Below are positions 10,551 through 21,740 of a stretch of DNA of 64,000 bases, piece after piece (positions within the stretch are counted from its first letter, which is position 1; each line of letters opens with the position of its first letter). The stretch is from Melieria omissa. Lineage: Eukaryota > Arthropoda > Insecta > Diptera > Ulidiidae. The notes below the pieces were generated by a model. The model saw nothing but the letters and a program-made list of their open reading frames with translations. It did no database searches and was not told the DNA's origin. The translations under genes and the position numbers were made by a program. The stretch covers positions 117,255,510-117,319,509 of the forward strand of contig OZ020268.1 of NCBI GenBank assembly GCA_963971225.1. The letters are read 5' to 3'.

Positions 10551-11880
10551 CACACATAAAAATATTAAAAAATTAAAAAAGTAAAAATTAAAACAGTAAA
10601 ACTTAAAAAAATAAAATAACATTTAAAATTAAAAAGCAAGAATCAAGAGTACAAATTTCAAATTAAACTTTGAAAACTAAAAATCTCAAAAAATCTTATT
10701 TCTATAAATCACAAAAAAGTAAAAACTAAAAAACTTAACCTCAAAATTGAAAAGTATAAACTAAAAGTTAAAAATTAAAAACTAAAAATTATAAATAAAA
10801 AATTAACTATTTAAAATTACACACTAAATATTAACAATTAAAAATCAAATAATACAAGTAAGAAATTAAATTTTTAATTTACAATAAAAGCATTGAAAAA
10901 AAATTAAAAAATTATAAAAAAACAATAAAATATAAAAAAATTTTAAAACAAAACAAATAAGTTATTAAATTCTTAATTAAAAATAAAAATCAAAATATAA
11001 AAAAGAAAAGAAAATAAAATAAAATAAAATAAAATAAAATAAAAGAAATTAAAATAAAACAAAATAAAACAAACTAAAATAAAATAAAATTAATTTAATT
11101 TGAATTAATAAAAAAATTAATTAAAATTAAATGACATAAAATAAAATAAAATAAAATAAAATAAAATAAAATAAAATAAAATAAAATAAAATAAAATAAA
11201 ATAAAATAAAATAAAATAAAATAAAATCAATTAAATCAATTAAATTAAATTAAAATAAAATAAAAGAAATTAAAATAAAACAAAATAAAACAAACTAAAA
11301 TAAAATAAAATAAATTTAAATTGAATTAATAAAAAAAATAAAAATAAAATTAAATGACATAAGATAAAATAAAATAAAATAAAATAAAATAAAATAAAAT
11401 AAAATAAAATAAAATAAAATAAAATAAAATAAAATAAAATAAAATAAAATAAAATAAAATAAAATAAAATAAAATGAAATGAAATGAAATAAAATAATAA
11501 AATAATAAAAAAGTATAAAATTAAAAACAAAATGAAAAATAAAAATTAAAAGCTAAACGTTAAATAAGGAAAAGAATGGAAACAAAAAAACCAAAACTAA
11601 AAACTTAAAAATCATAAAAAATTAATTAATTAATGAAAAATTATTTAAAAATTAAAGCGTTAAAAAATAAATGAAGAATATAAATTCGAAGCAGAAAATC
11701 AAAAATTTTAAAACTAAAAATAAAAAAATAAAAGTTAAAAAATCAAAATGAGCAACTAAAATTAATAATTCAAAACCAGTATTTAGAATTTAAGAGTTAG
11801 TGTTAATAGTTATGAATTAAACATTTTATAAATAAAAGTAATTAATTCAATTAAAAAGTTTAAAATAATTACTAAAACTA
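10551..11880. repeat. 1.3 kb A-rich low-complexity block
   Basis: The plus strand is almost entirely A with scattered T, in AAAATTAAAA-type words, and has very few C or G. It encloses the (AAAAT)n arrays listed separately. It could be a decayed poly-A/microsatellite expansion. No coding content. Confidence 0.85.
11015..11490. repeat. (AAAAT)n arrays inside a 220-bp tandem duplication
   Basis: Clean AAAAT runs occupy about 11139-11227 and 11363-11475. Each follows a near-identical spacer that starts AGAAATTAAAATAAAACAAA (11044 and 11264) and ends AAATTAAATGACATAA. The whole block therefore duplicated once with a period near 220 bp. The motif is the complement of the TTTTA arrays at 0.4-1.8 kb, so the two loci lie in opposite orientation. 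Confidence 0.85.
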
Positions 11881-13229
11881 TATATACGAGTACACCGTTC
11901 CGAGTATCACAGAATAAGTATACCGCAGACAGCTTTGTTGCATATTTTTTAATGTTATTTTCTTGCCTTTGCTATTTAATTGTAACACAACAAGAACAAC
12001 AACAAAATCATTTTCTATTCCAATCAAAACTCTTGACCCAGATCTGCGTTTATTGTTCTCGGTCTCGTTGCTACCCATAAAGCAAGCAACATTTGCTAAC
12101 CTCACTTTCTCTGCCATCATTACAATTCTCCATAGTTCGGTTTTCCCATGTTCTGTGTCTGTAAACAAACATGGCCAAGTGTGTTTGTGTGTGTGTGTGT
12201 GTGAACACGGTGCGGCAGCGTTTTCCCCCGTGAGCGGCTAATTGCAGCGTGTAAATGCCATTAAGAGCCGCGTCGAGCGAGATAGAAATCACTTGCGCGC
12301 AGCAACGAGGTGCCAGCGGTCATTAGGCTGCTTGCTGCATGCACCGCACTGCACTGCACCATTTTCCAACAAAACATTTCAATCAGTTAGCCAAAGAAGT
12401 TGCACAGACACAGAAAACTGTTGCCAGCTGCGTAGAACAACGCGCAACAATAATTACAATACCAACAACACTAACAACAACTAAATGCATGTCGGCTAAT
12501 AGTGTTGTCGACGTGCGCTGCTACTTTGCGTACACAAGTCGCTGACGCATTTCAAATGCCCGGCCAGACTAGCGGCCAGACGCCAGAAGCTGCGAAAAAA
12601 ATTTAAAAACTAAAAAAGAAAAAAAAAAGAAGAAACACCTTCCACGATGGGCGGCTGATACTGACAGACGCTGTGTTAGCGTTGCGTGTATGCCAGCAAC
12701 TTTCCGCTATTATTTTGGTTGCCATTGTTGTTGTTGTTGTTGTAGTAGTAGTAGTAGTTGCTTGAACGCATTTTTCGCCTTTTGCATACGTAAAAATGCT
12801 ACCAAGGAGCTTTTCGTCGGAATTTGCAGCTGCGTTAGCGGGTTTTGTGTGTACGAGCGCTGAATATTTAAATTTCCCGTCGAACCGATTTTGCTGAGTG
12901 GCGCGGCATTTCACATGGCCGATCAATGGCGAAATATGCTAAAAATTTGGGCGAACTCTACCAGAGTTGCCGCGAATACTGCTAGAGTTGCCGGAATTGC
13001 TGAGTTTATTAAATTTTTTGGTTAGGTGGTGGGCAGCAATTTTTCCAGTTGCTAATATTTTGAAATGATGCAAGAGTGTGAGTGAATGTGATGAGTGGTG
13101 TGGAAAGGTGGTGACTTCCTGTCAAAGTGGAAATATGTTGAAAATTTTCGTATGTGTAGATAATCTAGTCTGACATTTTTAAAGGTATAAGTAAGTATGT
13201 ATTAATATATCTATGTATTGGATATAACC
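11881..13229. other. Non-coding stretch with GC-richer island
   Basis: Includes (GT)n at 12182-12202, CAA/ACA triplets at 12440-12482, (GTT)n/(GTA)n at 12726-12757, and a short direct repeat of CTAGAGTTGCCG-like words at 12960-12990. No gene recognised. Confidence 0.45.
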
Positions 13230-13230
13230 A

Positions 13231-13345
13231 GTGGCGCTCACAGGATTTCATTTTCGGGGCATTTTTACGTACAACTTTTGAGCCAAATACCATACGAAAC
13301 CATATTTTGTACCAGCAATTTTTGTGTTTGGGGGGTTTCAAGGGG
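13231..13345. mobile_element. hAT-like MITE, one end only
   Basis: It begins CAGTGGCGCTCACAGG. Its interior (CAACTTTTGAG, then TGTACCAGCAATTTTTGTGT) matches the complete element at 31563-31698 read in reverse. The second terminus is missing. Confidence 0.6.
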
Positions 13346-14039
13346 ATATAACGACCTGTTATCAAGTTGGAACCGTCCATAAAAATCAAGTTAATAAATA
13401 TATAACATAACAATGTCTGTCCTTCTCAACCTGATGACCGACCGTCAGGTTTTTAAGGACATACGTTGAATGATAAAAGTACCAGAATCCTTGAGTCAGG
13501 TTATTGTTTTTGTACTGGATGTCTGATGTCTGGCTGACCGTTACAACTCAACTAAATTGTTAAGTAAGTTGCCAAATATTTTGCTAAAAATGGCTCAAAA
13601 TGAAAGAGAAAGAGTCGTTGTTGATCTGATTGATTGTCTTGTTTTTTATCTGAGGAAATTTAGTAGAAGTTAGTTAAGTTAGAACGAAACATAACTTTCG
13701 TATCAAAACCTCTTGCAATTTTTGCTTATAATCTTTTTTGCAAAGAAAATCCTATTCTTTATAGAAAAGCGACCCAAAAGTCCAAGTGAAGCAAAGAGAT
13801 GCGCATTTGATCCAAATGTACCAAAAATGGGTAGCGAAGTCTGACTTGGACCTAAGAGGCAACTAATTCTTTTAGGATCAAAGTCGCTTGATTGTGAAAT
13901 GACTTTCTCCTTAATATTAAAAAAAATACCGAAATTTCCTTCCAAAACTTACAAAAAATCTCCCAATTTTTTTTATAATTTGCATCATTTTAAAATTTGG
14001 TTGAGGGAGGGGAGATGAATGGGGATTCGACAATACAAT
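13346..14039. other. Unassigned AT-rich stretch
   Basis: No coding frame, RNA or paired repeat recognised. Confidence 0.4.
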
Positions 14040-14722
14040 GTGATTTTGGCTTCGTAGAAACCCAAGAGTTAACAACCTCACAACTGCGATCGTATGGGGA
14101 ACGCCCTCTGGTGGTGAATTTCTGAACCTTAATTAATTTTGTATTTTTTCTACTCAAGAATTTTGGTGATCGCTGAATGAATCATTTAAATCGGTTTGGT
14201 AGTTTCTGAGATGCAATGTTTTCTCGCTTACTTAACTAATACATCTACAAGTGAGGAGCCAATAGCATAGAAAATGGCTAGTTTTGTATGGCAGCCCCCT
14301 TAGGACTTGGAGTTGGCGGGTAGGTATGTTTGGAAGAAACATTCGGAAGAGAAAATAAATGGGTGTCTGTCATACATTTGACACGACTGGGGCAACCTGG
14401 AAGCAATGCGAGCCTATTTTATGAAAACGACCATTTTGTATGGGAGCCCCATTAAGGGTTGGAGATAGGGGGTGAGTATGTTTGAAATAAATGTTCAGTA
14501 AGGAAAATTATAGGGGTCGGTCATAGATTTTAACCCTCTAAGAGCAACTTCTGACCAGCTGTGGAGCAATTTGTCAAATTTCCCAGCTTTTTTTTGTGAA
14601 CTTTGACCTCGATGCGACGCCATTTAGCCCCACTCTAGCCCCACAATTTTTTGACTCAAGCACTTTTTTACATAAAACGAGAGGTTGCGGAGCATCGAAA
14701 TCGAAAAATTTTGCACTAAATC
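14040..14722. repeat. Interspersed repeat family A, copy 1
   Basis: About 680 bp matches 41146-41828 in the same orientation over its whole length with modest divergence. Inside it a sub-unit of about 165 bp occurs twice: TTTTGTATGG followed by AGCCCC, then a GGTCATA-type phrase, near 14282-14380 and again near 14434-14530. No terminal inverted repeats or frame are visible, so the class is unknown. Confidence 0.85.
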
Positions 14723-15819
14723 ATGTCTAATATACATAGTTATAGTTTTTAATTATTTTTATTTAATTTTTTAATTTTTTTTTAATTATTGTAGCCTTTT
14801 CTTATTCATCTTCAGTTGAACATCAAAAACTTAACAAAAACAAAACATATATAACACTTAATTAAATAAAAAGTGCCATTTTCGGCGGCATTTTATTGTG
14901 ACAGCAATAAGTGAGAAAGAAAAAAGAAAATTTTTAACACAATAGGATACTTTGACTATTAAAAAAATAGCCAAAATATGTTTTTTGCCATTGTTCCCAA
15001 GTTTTTGTTGTCCAAAAATCTTCCAAAATCCACTAAGCATCCGAAAAATCCCCTAACATAAAATATAAATCTTCTAAACTTTCTCCTAAACAATTCTTCT
15101 TCCTTCTTAAATTTCTCTTAAAAGGCCACGAATCTCCTTAATCTAGGAAGAAATCTCCTGATCTGACACAACTGCTTCTAAGCAGATTTGTCTGTCGCAG
15201 ACAACCATTTGTTGTTCCTTCAACTCTCTTCAGTTCAAGTTTTAAACTTGTACTTCAACACTTCTGAGCTCATCATAGATATGGATATGAATTCATCATT
15301 GTAAGGTTTGAAATCCTCTAAACATCAGTCAGAGTTAATTTTCTAGCTAGAACTTTGGACATTTTGTTGCCAACTCCTGTTATCTCTTGAAATTTATAAT
15401 GTGATGATGTTAATATTTAAATCTACATAGACAGACAACCAGAATTGTGTCTGACCCTATAATGGAACAGCGAAAATCTCAGAATAGTTGAAAACACCTT
15501 CAGTCATCGACCGGAACACAGTGGTACAAGGCAGAGTCTAACATGCGGTACAGGAGATTCAATCAGGTTCCTAAATGAAACGGAACACAAAACTCTTTAA
15601 TTTGTTCTTGGATGCATATTTGCCAGTACTGATTCTGGGCAGATAACTCCATGTAATTGCAAACATATGCTGGCACCGCAAAGTGTAATATTTCAATTTC
15701 TAAGTGATTTGACACTTTTATCACTGTGCTCAGTTATTTATTTTTTATTTATTTATGTAGTTAATATAAATATATAAAATAATAATATATAAAATAAAAT
15801 GTTGACCCAGAATCACATG
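14723..15819. other. Unassigned AT-rich stretch
   Basis: Poly-T and TTTAAT words, no frame above 60 codons with coding character, no RNA gene recognised. Confidence 0.4.
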
Positions 15820-16947
15820 CGAAATGTTCGGCGGCGCGTGTATTCCCATACAGCGAGCGGAACTGTCAACTCGCCATCAATTATGTGTCACCCCAACTGC
15901 TGTCGCTGACTGCGTCGTCGTCGGCGAAAGGCTAATAACGATAAATTCGCTCGCAGCCGTGTTGCCCACATACGCGCATTGCCCACAATTTTCAGCACGA
16001 GCCGCGCACCTCCGGCCATAATAAACGCTCAAATGCGGCCGAGCGAGCGCACTTGTCGGCCGCGGCGATTGGCGAAATTTGTGAAAATTTATTTGAATCA
16101 AGTGACGCGCGCTACCGGCCAACCGAAAATACGCAGCGTCAGCAACATGTCAAATGGCATTTGCCGTCCGGCCGTCGAGCAGCGACTGTATGCCGTCGCC
16201 GCCGAAATTCTACGCTTTTTGTGCCATAACAATTTCCAGGCGATTATCTTCAATTCTCAGTTGAGTGATTATATGAGCGGCAGCCATGGCCATGGCCACA
16301 GCCACAACGACAACAACGCGACCGGCCCAGCTTTCGCCCAGCGCACATAAACAAGTTGCCGATAGTTTGCGTGCGGCAGCTCGTGCGCCTCGAGCCGCTG
16401 CTCGAAATGGGCCGCCAGCACGACAGAAGCGTTAAAACGAAATCAAGTGGAAAACAATCGCATTTGTTTGTTTGAATTTTTCGCCCGACTGGGCACTCTG
16501 TTTGCTGCTTCGTTTCATTAAATGCTTCCTGCACCATATTTCTCGCTTATATATGTATGTATGAGTAAGTTGTGAGAGTGTGTCTGTGTGCTTGTGTGTG
16601 TATTTGCGTTTAGTGTTTTTGTTTTTGTTTTTGTTGGGCTTATTAGTGTTTTGTCCTTGTTGAAGGACTTCAGTGTGCGCCGCCGCCGCTCCCGTTCCAA
16701 CGCTTCGCATTCGCTGCCCGAAAACAAACTTTAATTGCGCCGTAACAAAAGTAAATTAGTTTAATGGAGAGTGGGAGCGAGTGAATGACAGCGATGAATG
16801 CTGGTTGCTGTCGAAACGAGGTCCACCGTAGGGGTCATTATCGTAAATTTGCTGGCTTAATTTAGACGCGGCGGATTTTGCCGCATCGCTATCGGACGCT
16901 CTCTTTAACGAGGAATTGAAGTATTCGGTGTGTGTGTGTGTTTTCAT

Positions 16948-16960
<13 letters not shown>
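15820..16960. other. GC-richer single-copy-like island
   Basis: This segment is visibly richer in G, C and CpG than the surrounding AT-rich DNA and has no transposon signature. It holds the small coding candidate at 16147-16350. It could be an exon-bearing, promoter or enhancer region; none of these can be decided from the sequence. Confidence 0.4.
16147..16350 (+). CDS. Candidate small ORF or exon, 67 codons, unknown product
   Basis: The frame opens with ATG in the context CAAC-ATG, close to the fly initiation consensus, and ends TAA at 16348. The same frame stays open upstream to an ATG at 15979, giving 123 codons in total. The predicted peptide has a helix-like run EQRLYAVAAEILRFL near residues 11-25, then a hydrophobic stretch, then a histidine/glycine patch (HGHGHSH) near residues 48-54 followed by Asn/Asp. 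About two thirds of third codon positions are G or C, well above the AT-rich surroundings, which is a coding-like sign. I do not recognise the protein. No clear splice sites, poly(A) signal or neighbouring exon could be assigned, and the GC-rich island itself could explain the open frame. It may be an exon of a larger gene or chance. Confidence 0.25.
   Translation: MSNGICRPAVEQRLYAVAAEILRFLCHNNFQAIIFNSQLSDYMSGSHGHGHSHNDNNATGPAFAQRT

Positions 16961-16976
<16 letters not shown>
16929..16976. repeat. (GT)n microsatellite
   Basis: Two GT runs of about 6 and 13 units separated by TTTTCATT. Confidence 0.9.
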
Positions 16977-16978
<2 letters not shown>

Positions 16979-17887
16979 TGATGTTTTTTATGATGTCAAT
17001 AGTTGGTGTACTGATTTGCTTACAAAGATTCAGAGGTGCAAGCATATGTGGCTAACATATGTAAATAATTTATCTGAACAGTAAAACTATGATTTGAATC
17101 CTTGCTTCTACAATTCTAAGGGCTTATATTTTAGTTATAAAAACCCGAGGTACAACAGTATTCAAATGGGTCACTTAATTGGGTACACTTTTCGATTTCT
17201 AAAAGAAAATTATGAATTGTCTATAGGTCTTCCGTAGTCGTGGACCTCCGCCTGAGGACTACATCCGTGTTCAACTCGAGTAGGTTCTTTCTTTAAACTC
17301 CCATATGGAATCATTTAAAAAAGACATGGATTGCTTTAACCAATATTTAAATTCTTCAATTCAATTTGACTTTAAGAAGTAATAGAAGTCACTTGAGATT
17401 TTCTTTTAGAAAGCAATTTAATAAAATAATAAATTACCTTTTTTAGAGTAAATGGTCCACAACTCACATTCCTTCTACTCGTCAAGGCCGCACAACTACA
17501 AACCATGTAACCGTTGTCTCAGCCTATTCGGGACCTGTGCGCAACAAGTTTCATCATCAACAATAGTTAGTTGTGTGAGGTGACGCCCAAAGTTCCCAGT
17601 CAGCTGTCTAAGGCTTTAAAAATCCAAGCAGAGAATCCTTTTAGAAAATGTGCCATTGGTTGCCTCTTTCCACATCTCAGAATGCCACAGCGGAACTGCT
17701 GCGACTGACCGTAGCTTTTGTTTCGCAGAACCCATTGTCAGACTCAGCTGTTGGCTGTGAGGACCAATCAGTCACTTTGCTCCTTGCCAATATGTTCTTC
17801 TAGCCACATCAAAGTCACTATGTTGCCACTTGCTAATCTTACGAAATTTCAGCAAATTTATGGCCTAGTTCCAAAGTTTTTCTTGCC
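16977..17887. other. Unassigned stretch, perhaps decayed retroelement
   Basis: Phrasing at about 17450-17540 faintly resembles 21840-21930 (a CATTC...AACCATGTAA-type passage), which hints at a shared old retroelement. No frame or domain can be supported. Confidence 0.3.
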
Positions 17888-17889
17888 TA

Positions 17890-17916
17890 ACACTTCGTTC
17901 AATAATGTGTGTGACT
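17890..17916. repeat. Mariner terminal inverted repeat (3' side of gene)
   Basis: 27 bp, perfect reverse complement of 19157-19183, next to target TA. Confidence 0.95.
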
Positions 17917-17953
17917 AACTAATTAAAACACATTTTTTTGCCAAAATTCGTTT

Positions 17954-19004
17954 TTATTCATCAACATAGTCCCTTTTTAGGGAGATACAATCATTCCAAC
18001 GCTTTTCCAATCTTTCGATACCGCCTTTGTAGAACGATTTTTCTTTGCCTTCAAAATAGGCGTTAGTTTCGGCGATTACTTCATCATTTGAGCCAAATCT
18101 CTTACCACGGAGCATCTTTTTGAGGTCTGCGAAGAGCCAGTAGTCGCTGGAGGCCAGATCTGGAGAATACGGGGGATGAGGAAGCAATTCGAAGCCCAAT
18201 TCATGCATTTTTGCCATCGTTTTCATCGACTTGTGACACGGTGCATTGTCTTGGTGAAACAATACTTTTTTCTTCTTCATATGGGGCCGCTTAATCGCGA
18301 TTTCTTCTTTCAAACGTTCCAACAACGCTATATAATAGTCGCTATTGATTGTTTTCCCTTTCTTAAGATAGTCGATGAATATTATTCCGTGCACATCCCA
18401 AAATACTGACGCCATAACCTTGCCAGCCGATGTTTGTGCCTTTGGACGCTTTGGGCGGCTTTCACCGGTTGCATGCCACTCAGCAGACAGCCGATTTGAC
18501 TCTGGAGTGAAATGGTGGATCCACGTTTCATCCATTGTGATGTACCGATGCAAAAACTCCGACTTGTTGCGCGTAAACATGTCCAAACAGCTCTTTGAAT
18601 CATCGATTCGTTGTTGTTTTTGCTCCGGTGTGAGCAAACGCGGCACCCATTTCGAAAACACCTTTTTCATAACCAAATGTTCGTGTATTATGGTGTGTAC
18701 ACTGCCTGCTGATATCTTTAGAATGTCAGCAATCTCCCCCACTTTCACTTTACGGTCGGACATAATGATTTTCAGTGTTTTTTCAACGTTTTCCGGAGTA
18801 ACAGCGTCATTTGGCCGTCCAGTAGATGGAATGTCATCGGTGTCTGTACGACCACGTTTGAATTCGGCATTACCAATAACAAATGGTTCTTTTTGATGGA
18901 GCAGAGTCCGAATAATGATTTTCAAGCCATTCCTGGCATTGAACAGTATTTTTTTTCATTAAAAAACAATGATAAATCAGCACACGGAATTGCTTTGAAT
19001 TCAT
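17954..19004 (-). pseudogene. Mariner transposase (DD34D), one frameshift
   Basis: A mariner transposase binds the terminal repeats and moves the element by cut and paste. The gene starts at an ATG at 19004-19002 (MNSKQFRVLIYHCF..., matching the conserved N-terminus) and ends at TAA 17954. It would encode about 349 residues, as usual for the family. After 44 codons (...SDSAPSKRTICYW) one extra base just upstream of the Asn-Ala-Glu-Phe-Lys-Arg-Gly-Arg codons creates a stop; the frame then shifts and is open to the end. Visible motifs are the second helix-turn-helix region, the linker WVPRLL, the first catalytic Asp in TMDETWIHHF, the second in LFHQDNAPCH, and the third in PYSPDLASSDYWLF, with 34 residues between the second and third. 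The otherwise clean sequence implies recent decay. The subfamily is not assigned. The plus-strand frames across it are shadows. Confidence 0.93.
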
Positions 19005-19156
19005 TTTTTTTGAAAACTCAAAAGTAGTGTCACTTAAAGCACTGTAACTTGTAAACTAATGGTCGGATTGACATATAATTTTGACAGTAAGCCTAAAAAG
19101 GTTCACAATTTCGAAAAAAAATATTGATTTAGTATTCATGCCGCCATCTATGTGTC

Positions 19157-19183
19157 AGTCACACACATTATTGAACGAAGTGT
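19157..19183. repeat. Mariner terminal inverted repeat (5' side of gene)
   Basis: 27 bp, perfect reverse complement of 17890-17916, followed by target TA. Confidence 0.95.
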
Positions 19184-19344
19184 TACTTCACTCATGATCT
19201 CATGAACTTAATTGTCCACTGCCATTGAAATGTTCATTTCAGACATTTGACTCCCCAAGAGTTGATCCAGATCATCGTTAAACCAAGCATCTTTGCTTAA
19301 TATACAAATTCTTACTTACTCTATATGGTTAGTGTGTCGTATTA

Positions 19345-19875
19345 CACCGTGCGACAAATATGGGTTTTGTATCTTTTTATTATTTAAAATACTGATACTC
19401 AAATAAATTATAATTTTTGTACTTCATTAGAATTGGAGCTTCCACTTTTTTAATTAATAACTTTCTAACCAATAAAGTTAGAGTAATGAAATTTTGGCAC
19501 ATGATTAAGGAGATTTTGGGTTTTAACATAGTTGCTTTTCAAGAAAATTCTATATAAATTTTCAAGTATATAAAGGATTAAAATTTTTAAAGGATCTTTT
19601 TCATACTCTTTTACAAATACATAGAAAAATCAATTTTATTTAAATTCTTGGGCCTTTCCTCTTTCAATTGATATACATATCGCTATTTTCTAACGAAGTT
19701 AAGTATTTTTTGAATTTCACTGTATTTTTTCGTCCCCTTCCAAATTTTGAAGTCCTTTTAAAAGGACAAAGAATGTAGAAATGAAAAACTGAGTACGCAG
19801 TATTACTATGTTTGATCTCTAGTTTTACGCCCATATGGATTTTTTCCGGTGGGGGAAAAATGCTGTCGCACGGTG
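19345..19875. mobile_element. Complete MITE, CACCGTGCGACA ends, TTA duplication
   Basis: 531 bp with a 12-bp perfect terminal inverted repeat CACCGTGCGACA, flanked by TTA at 19342-19344 and 19876-19878. No coding capacity. Partial copies occur at 6979-7830, 7855-7985 and 62697-62790. A 3-bp T-A-rich duplication suggests PIF/Harbinger-like target choice, whereas CAC ends recall CACTA-type elements; the superfamily is left open. Confidence 0.85.
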
Positions 19876-19957
19876 TTAGAAATCATGGAGTCGTGCCTTG
19901 TATCACGGATCAAGTGGTGGCTCTAACGAACTGATGACAATGATCAAGTTTTCTTAA

Positions 19958-20663
19958 CCCATTTCGTACCTTTGATTAGCAACGAATCATAGAAATTAGA
20001 AATGTTTGCAGTTATTTTTTATTAAATAAAAATATATGTAATCTGAAGTGTGTGATCTATTGGATTTTTGATAAAATATTTATTTATAAAGATGAACACA
20101 AACCTCAAATTTACTTAAAGTTTTTCAAAAGACATAGTAATATAGTTCACAAGATATAACTAACGTTGTGGAAAATCCAAACACAATGAGTGGAAAGAAA
20201 AATTAGTAATTTTTTAGTACAATAAAATAAGGTGAGATATGTTCAGATGGACACAGAGAAGGCGAAAGTGTTAACAAAAACCTGATTTTAATCTGTGATT
20301 AGGGAACAATGCCATCATCGATCTAGATCAAAGTCTTTTTCAGTGCCTTTCTTCCCCTAATTCGCCTTTCTACTACAAAAATATTTAACCCTATCGGGAC
20401 TACTGGAATAATACTACTGGCAACTTTTAAATGTCCTTCAAAACAACGAATCAAATCTTCTGACACACGCGTAATATTTATTAGAATTCTATGTCCCGGG
20501 ATAAAAGAATAATTTCAGAATTTGAGAGCATCGAACATAATTTTCTAGCTCCAACTTTCATAGCATGGGAAAATTTCGACTGAGAGTATTTTGGATTTCA
20601 AAATTAAACTTCGTCCCGAAAGGGTTCAATTAAACTTTTCTCAAAATATTGGAACGAAATGGG
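19958..20663. mobile_element. TTAA-type MITE, outer element
   Basis: Left end TTAA then CCCATTTCGTACC; right end, read inward, CCCATTTCGTTCC preceded by GTAA. The 13-bp terminal repeats differ at one base, and the right-hand TTAA has mutated to TTAC. It encloses a second TTAA-type element at 20389-20624. No frame. Confidence 0.75.
20389..20624. mobile_element. TTAA-type MITE nested in 19958-20663
   Basis: TTAA at 20385-20388 is followed by CCCTATCGGGAC. The other end, read inward, is CCCTTTCGGGAC, with flank TTCA in place of TTAA. The 12-bp repeats differ at one base. 236 bp without coding capacity. Confidence 0.7.
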
Positions 20664-21635
20664 TTACTAGGAGTGCCTATGTCACAGGCAATTGAAATCT
20701 TAGTCCCTATACAAACAAAGAATATATCACTATTTGCTTATTCTTATCGTTTCAGTGACTCTTCGATGAAATAGAAACTTCCAAAAATTGGGTCAAAATT
20801 TTCTGAACTTTTGACATCTACAATAAAATGTTTAGGTACTTTAAAGAATTTTATTTTTTTTAATATATTTTTTTTAATTTAAAATACGCTCCATTAAATT
20901 CTATCCACTCATGAATTGAATTTATTCACATCTCATTTATTAGACAAAATGTTACAATGGAACATTTCGTTCAGGCGCCATCAATCTTCCATTTATTGTT
21001 ACTGTAGAAAAATGTATGTGTTTTTTTTTTGCTATTTATTAACAACAACGATTGCGCATTTTGACTATAAATAAATATGAATGTATGTACATGGCTCAGT
21101 ACCTAATTGCCCAATTCGTTGCGATGTCTTTGTTGTAAGTTTGCGCATTTAACTGATTTTGATGTATGAGCTCTCCGACACCATTTAGTTTGGTGTTTGC
21201 ATGTTTTTCATGTCTGAAGAGTGATGTATGAAAATAATAAACAGTTAGTGGATGATGGATGTGCTTCATGCTTGATGAGATGAGATGAGATGAGATGAGA
21301 TGAGATGAGGAGGTAAAAAAGGGCCAATTGCTGAAAGTTTATTAGTTGCAAGACAAAATGGCACTTAACCTTTGCCAACGGCTCTTGTGTTCTTACGGAA
21401 CAGTACTTAAGTACATTGAATGTTAGTTTTTGTGTGGACTGTTTGGTTAACTGGTGATTTTTTCAATGCAGGAGGTGGACAATATTCATAGAAACTGCTA
21501 GATTAGTATCTATTAGCCTATCACCATCCACTGTTTAGTGATTTGTTGAGGCGAACTTGGTTGAAACAACTGGTTGGTTGGTTGGTTGGTTGTAGTGGCT
21601 GTCTCTGTTTAAGACACATTTAGGCCTATATACCA
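20664..21635. other. Unassigned stretch with two short tandem repeats
   Basis: Holds (ATGAG)n of about 7 units at 21275-21310 and (GGTT)n of about 5 units at 21569-21591. No gene seen. Confidence 0.5.
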
Positions 21636-21740
21636 CAAATTCCACCCCTTTGAAATGTGTATGCAACACTGTTTTTTACAACATGTCATACAACACACAT
21701 TTCAAACGGATTGGGAAAGGGAGGGAGGGGGCGAACTACA
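21636..21740 (-). repeat. SINE tail fragment
   Basis: ATGTGTATGCAACACTGTTT onward matches the reverse of 23225-23325, the distal body of the SINE at 23008-23330. The tRNA-like head is absent. Confidence 0.65.

Larger units (their letters stand above)
17888..19185 (-). mobile_element. Mariner-family transposon with both ends
   Basis: The element proper is 17890-19183 (1294 bp), flanked by TA at 17888-17889 and 19184-19185, the duplication typical of Tc1/mariner. The terminal inverted repeats match perfectly over 27 bp: ACACTTCGTTCAATAATGTG and seven more bases at 17890-17916, mirrored at 19157-19183. Size and repeat length are normal for mariner. The single transposase gene is on the minus strand with about 180 bases of leader and 65 bases of trailer. 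Confidence 0.95.

Noticed and set aside
18375..18896. 173-codon plus frame opposite the transposase
   Set aside because: Antisense shadow of the mariner gene, whose protein motifs are unambiguous.
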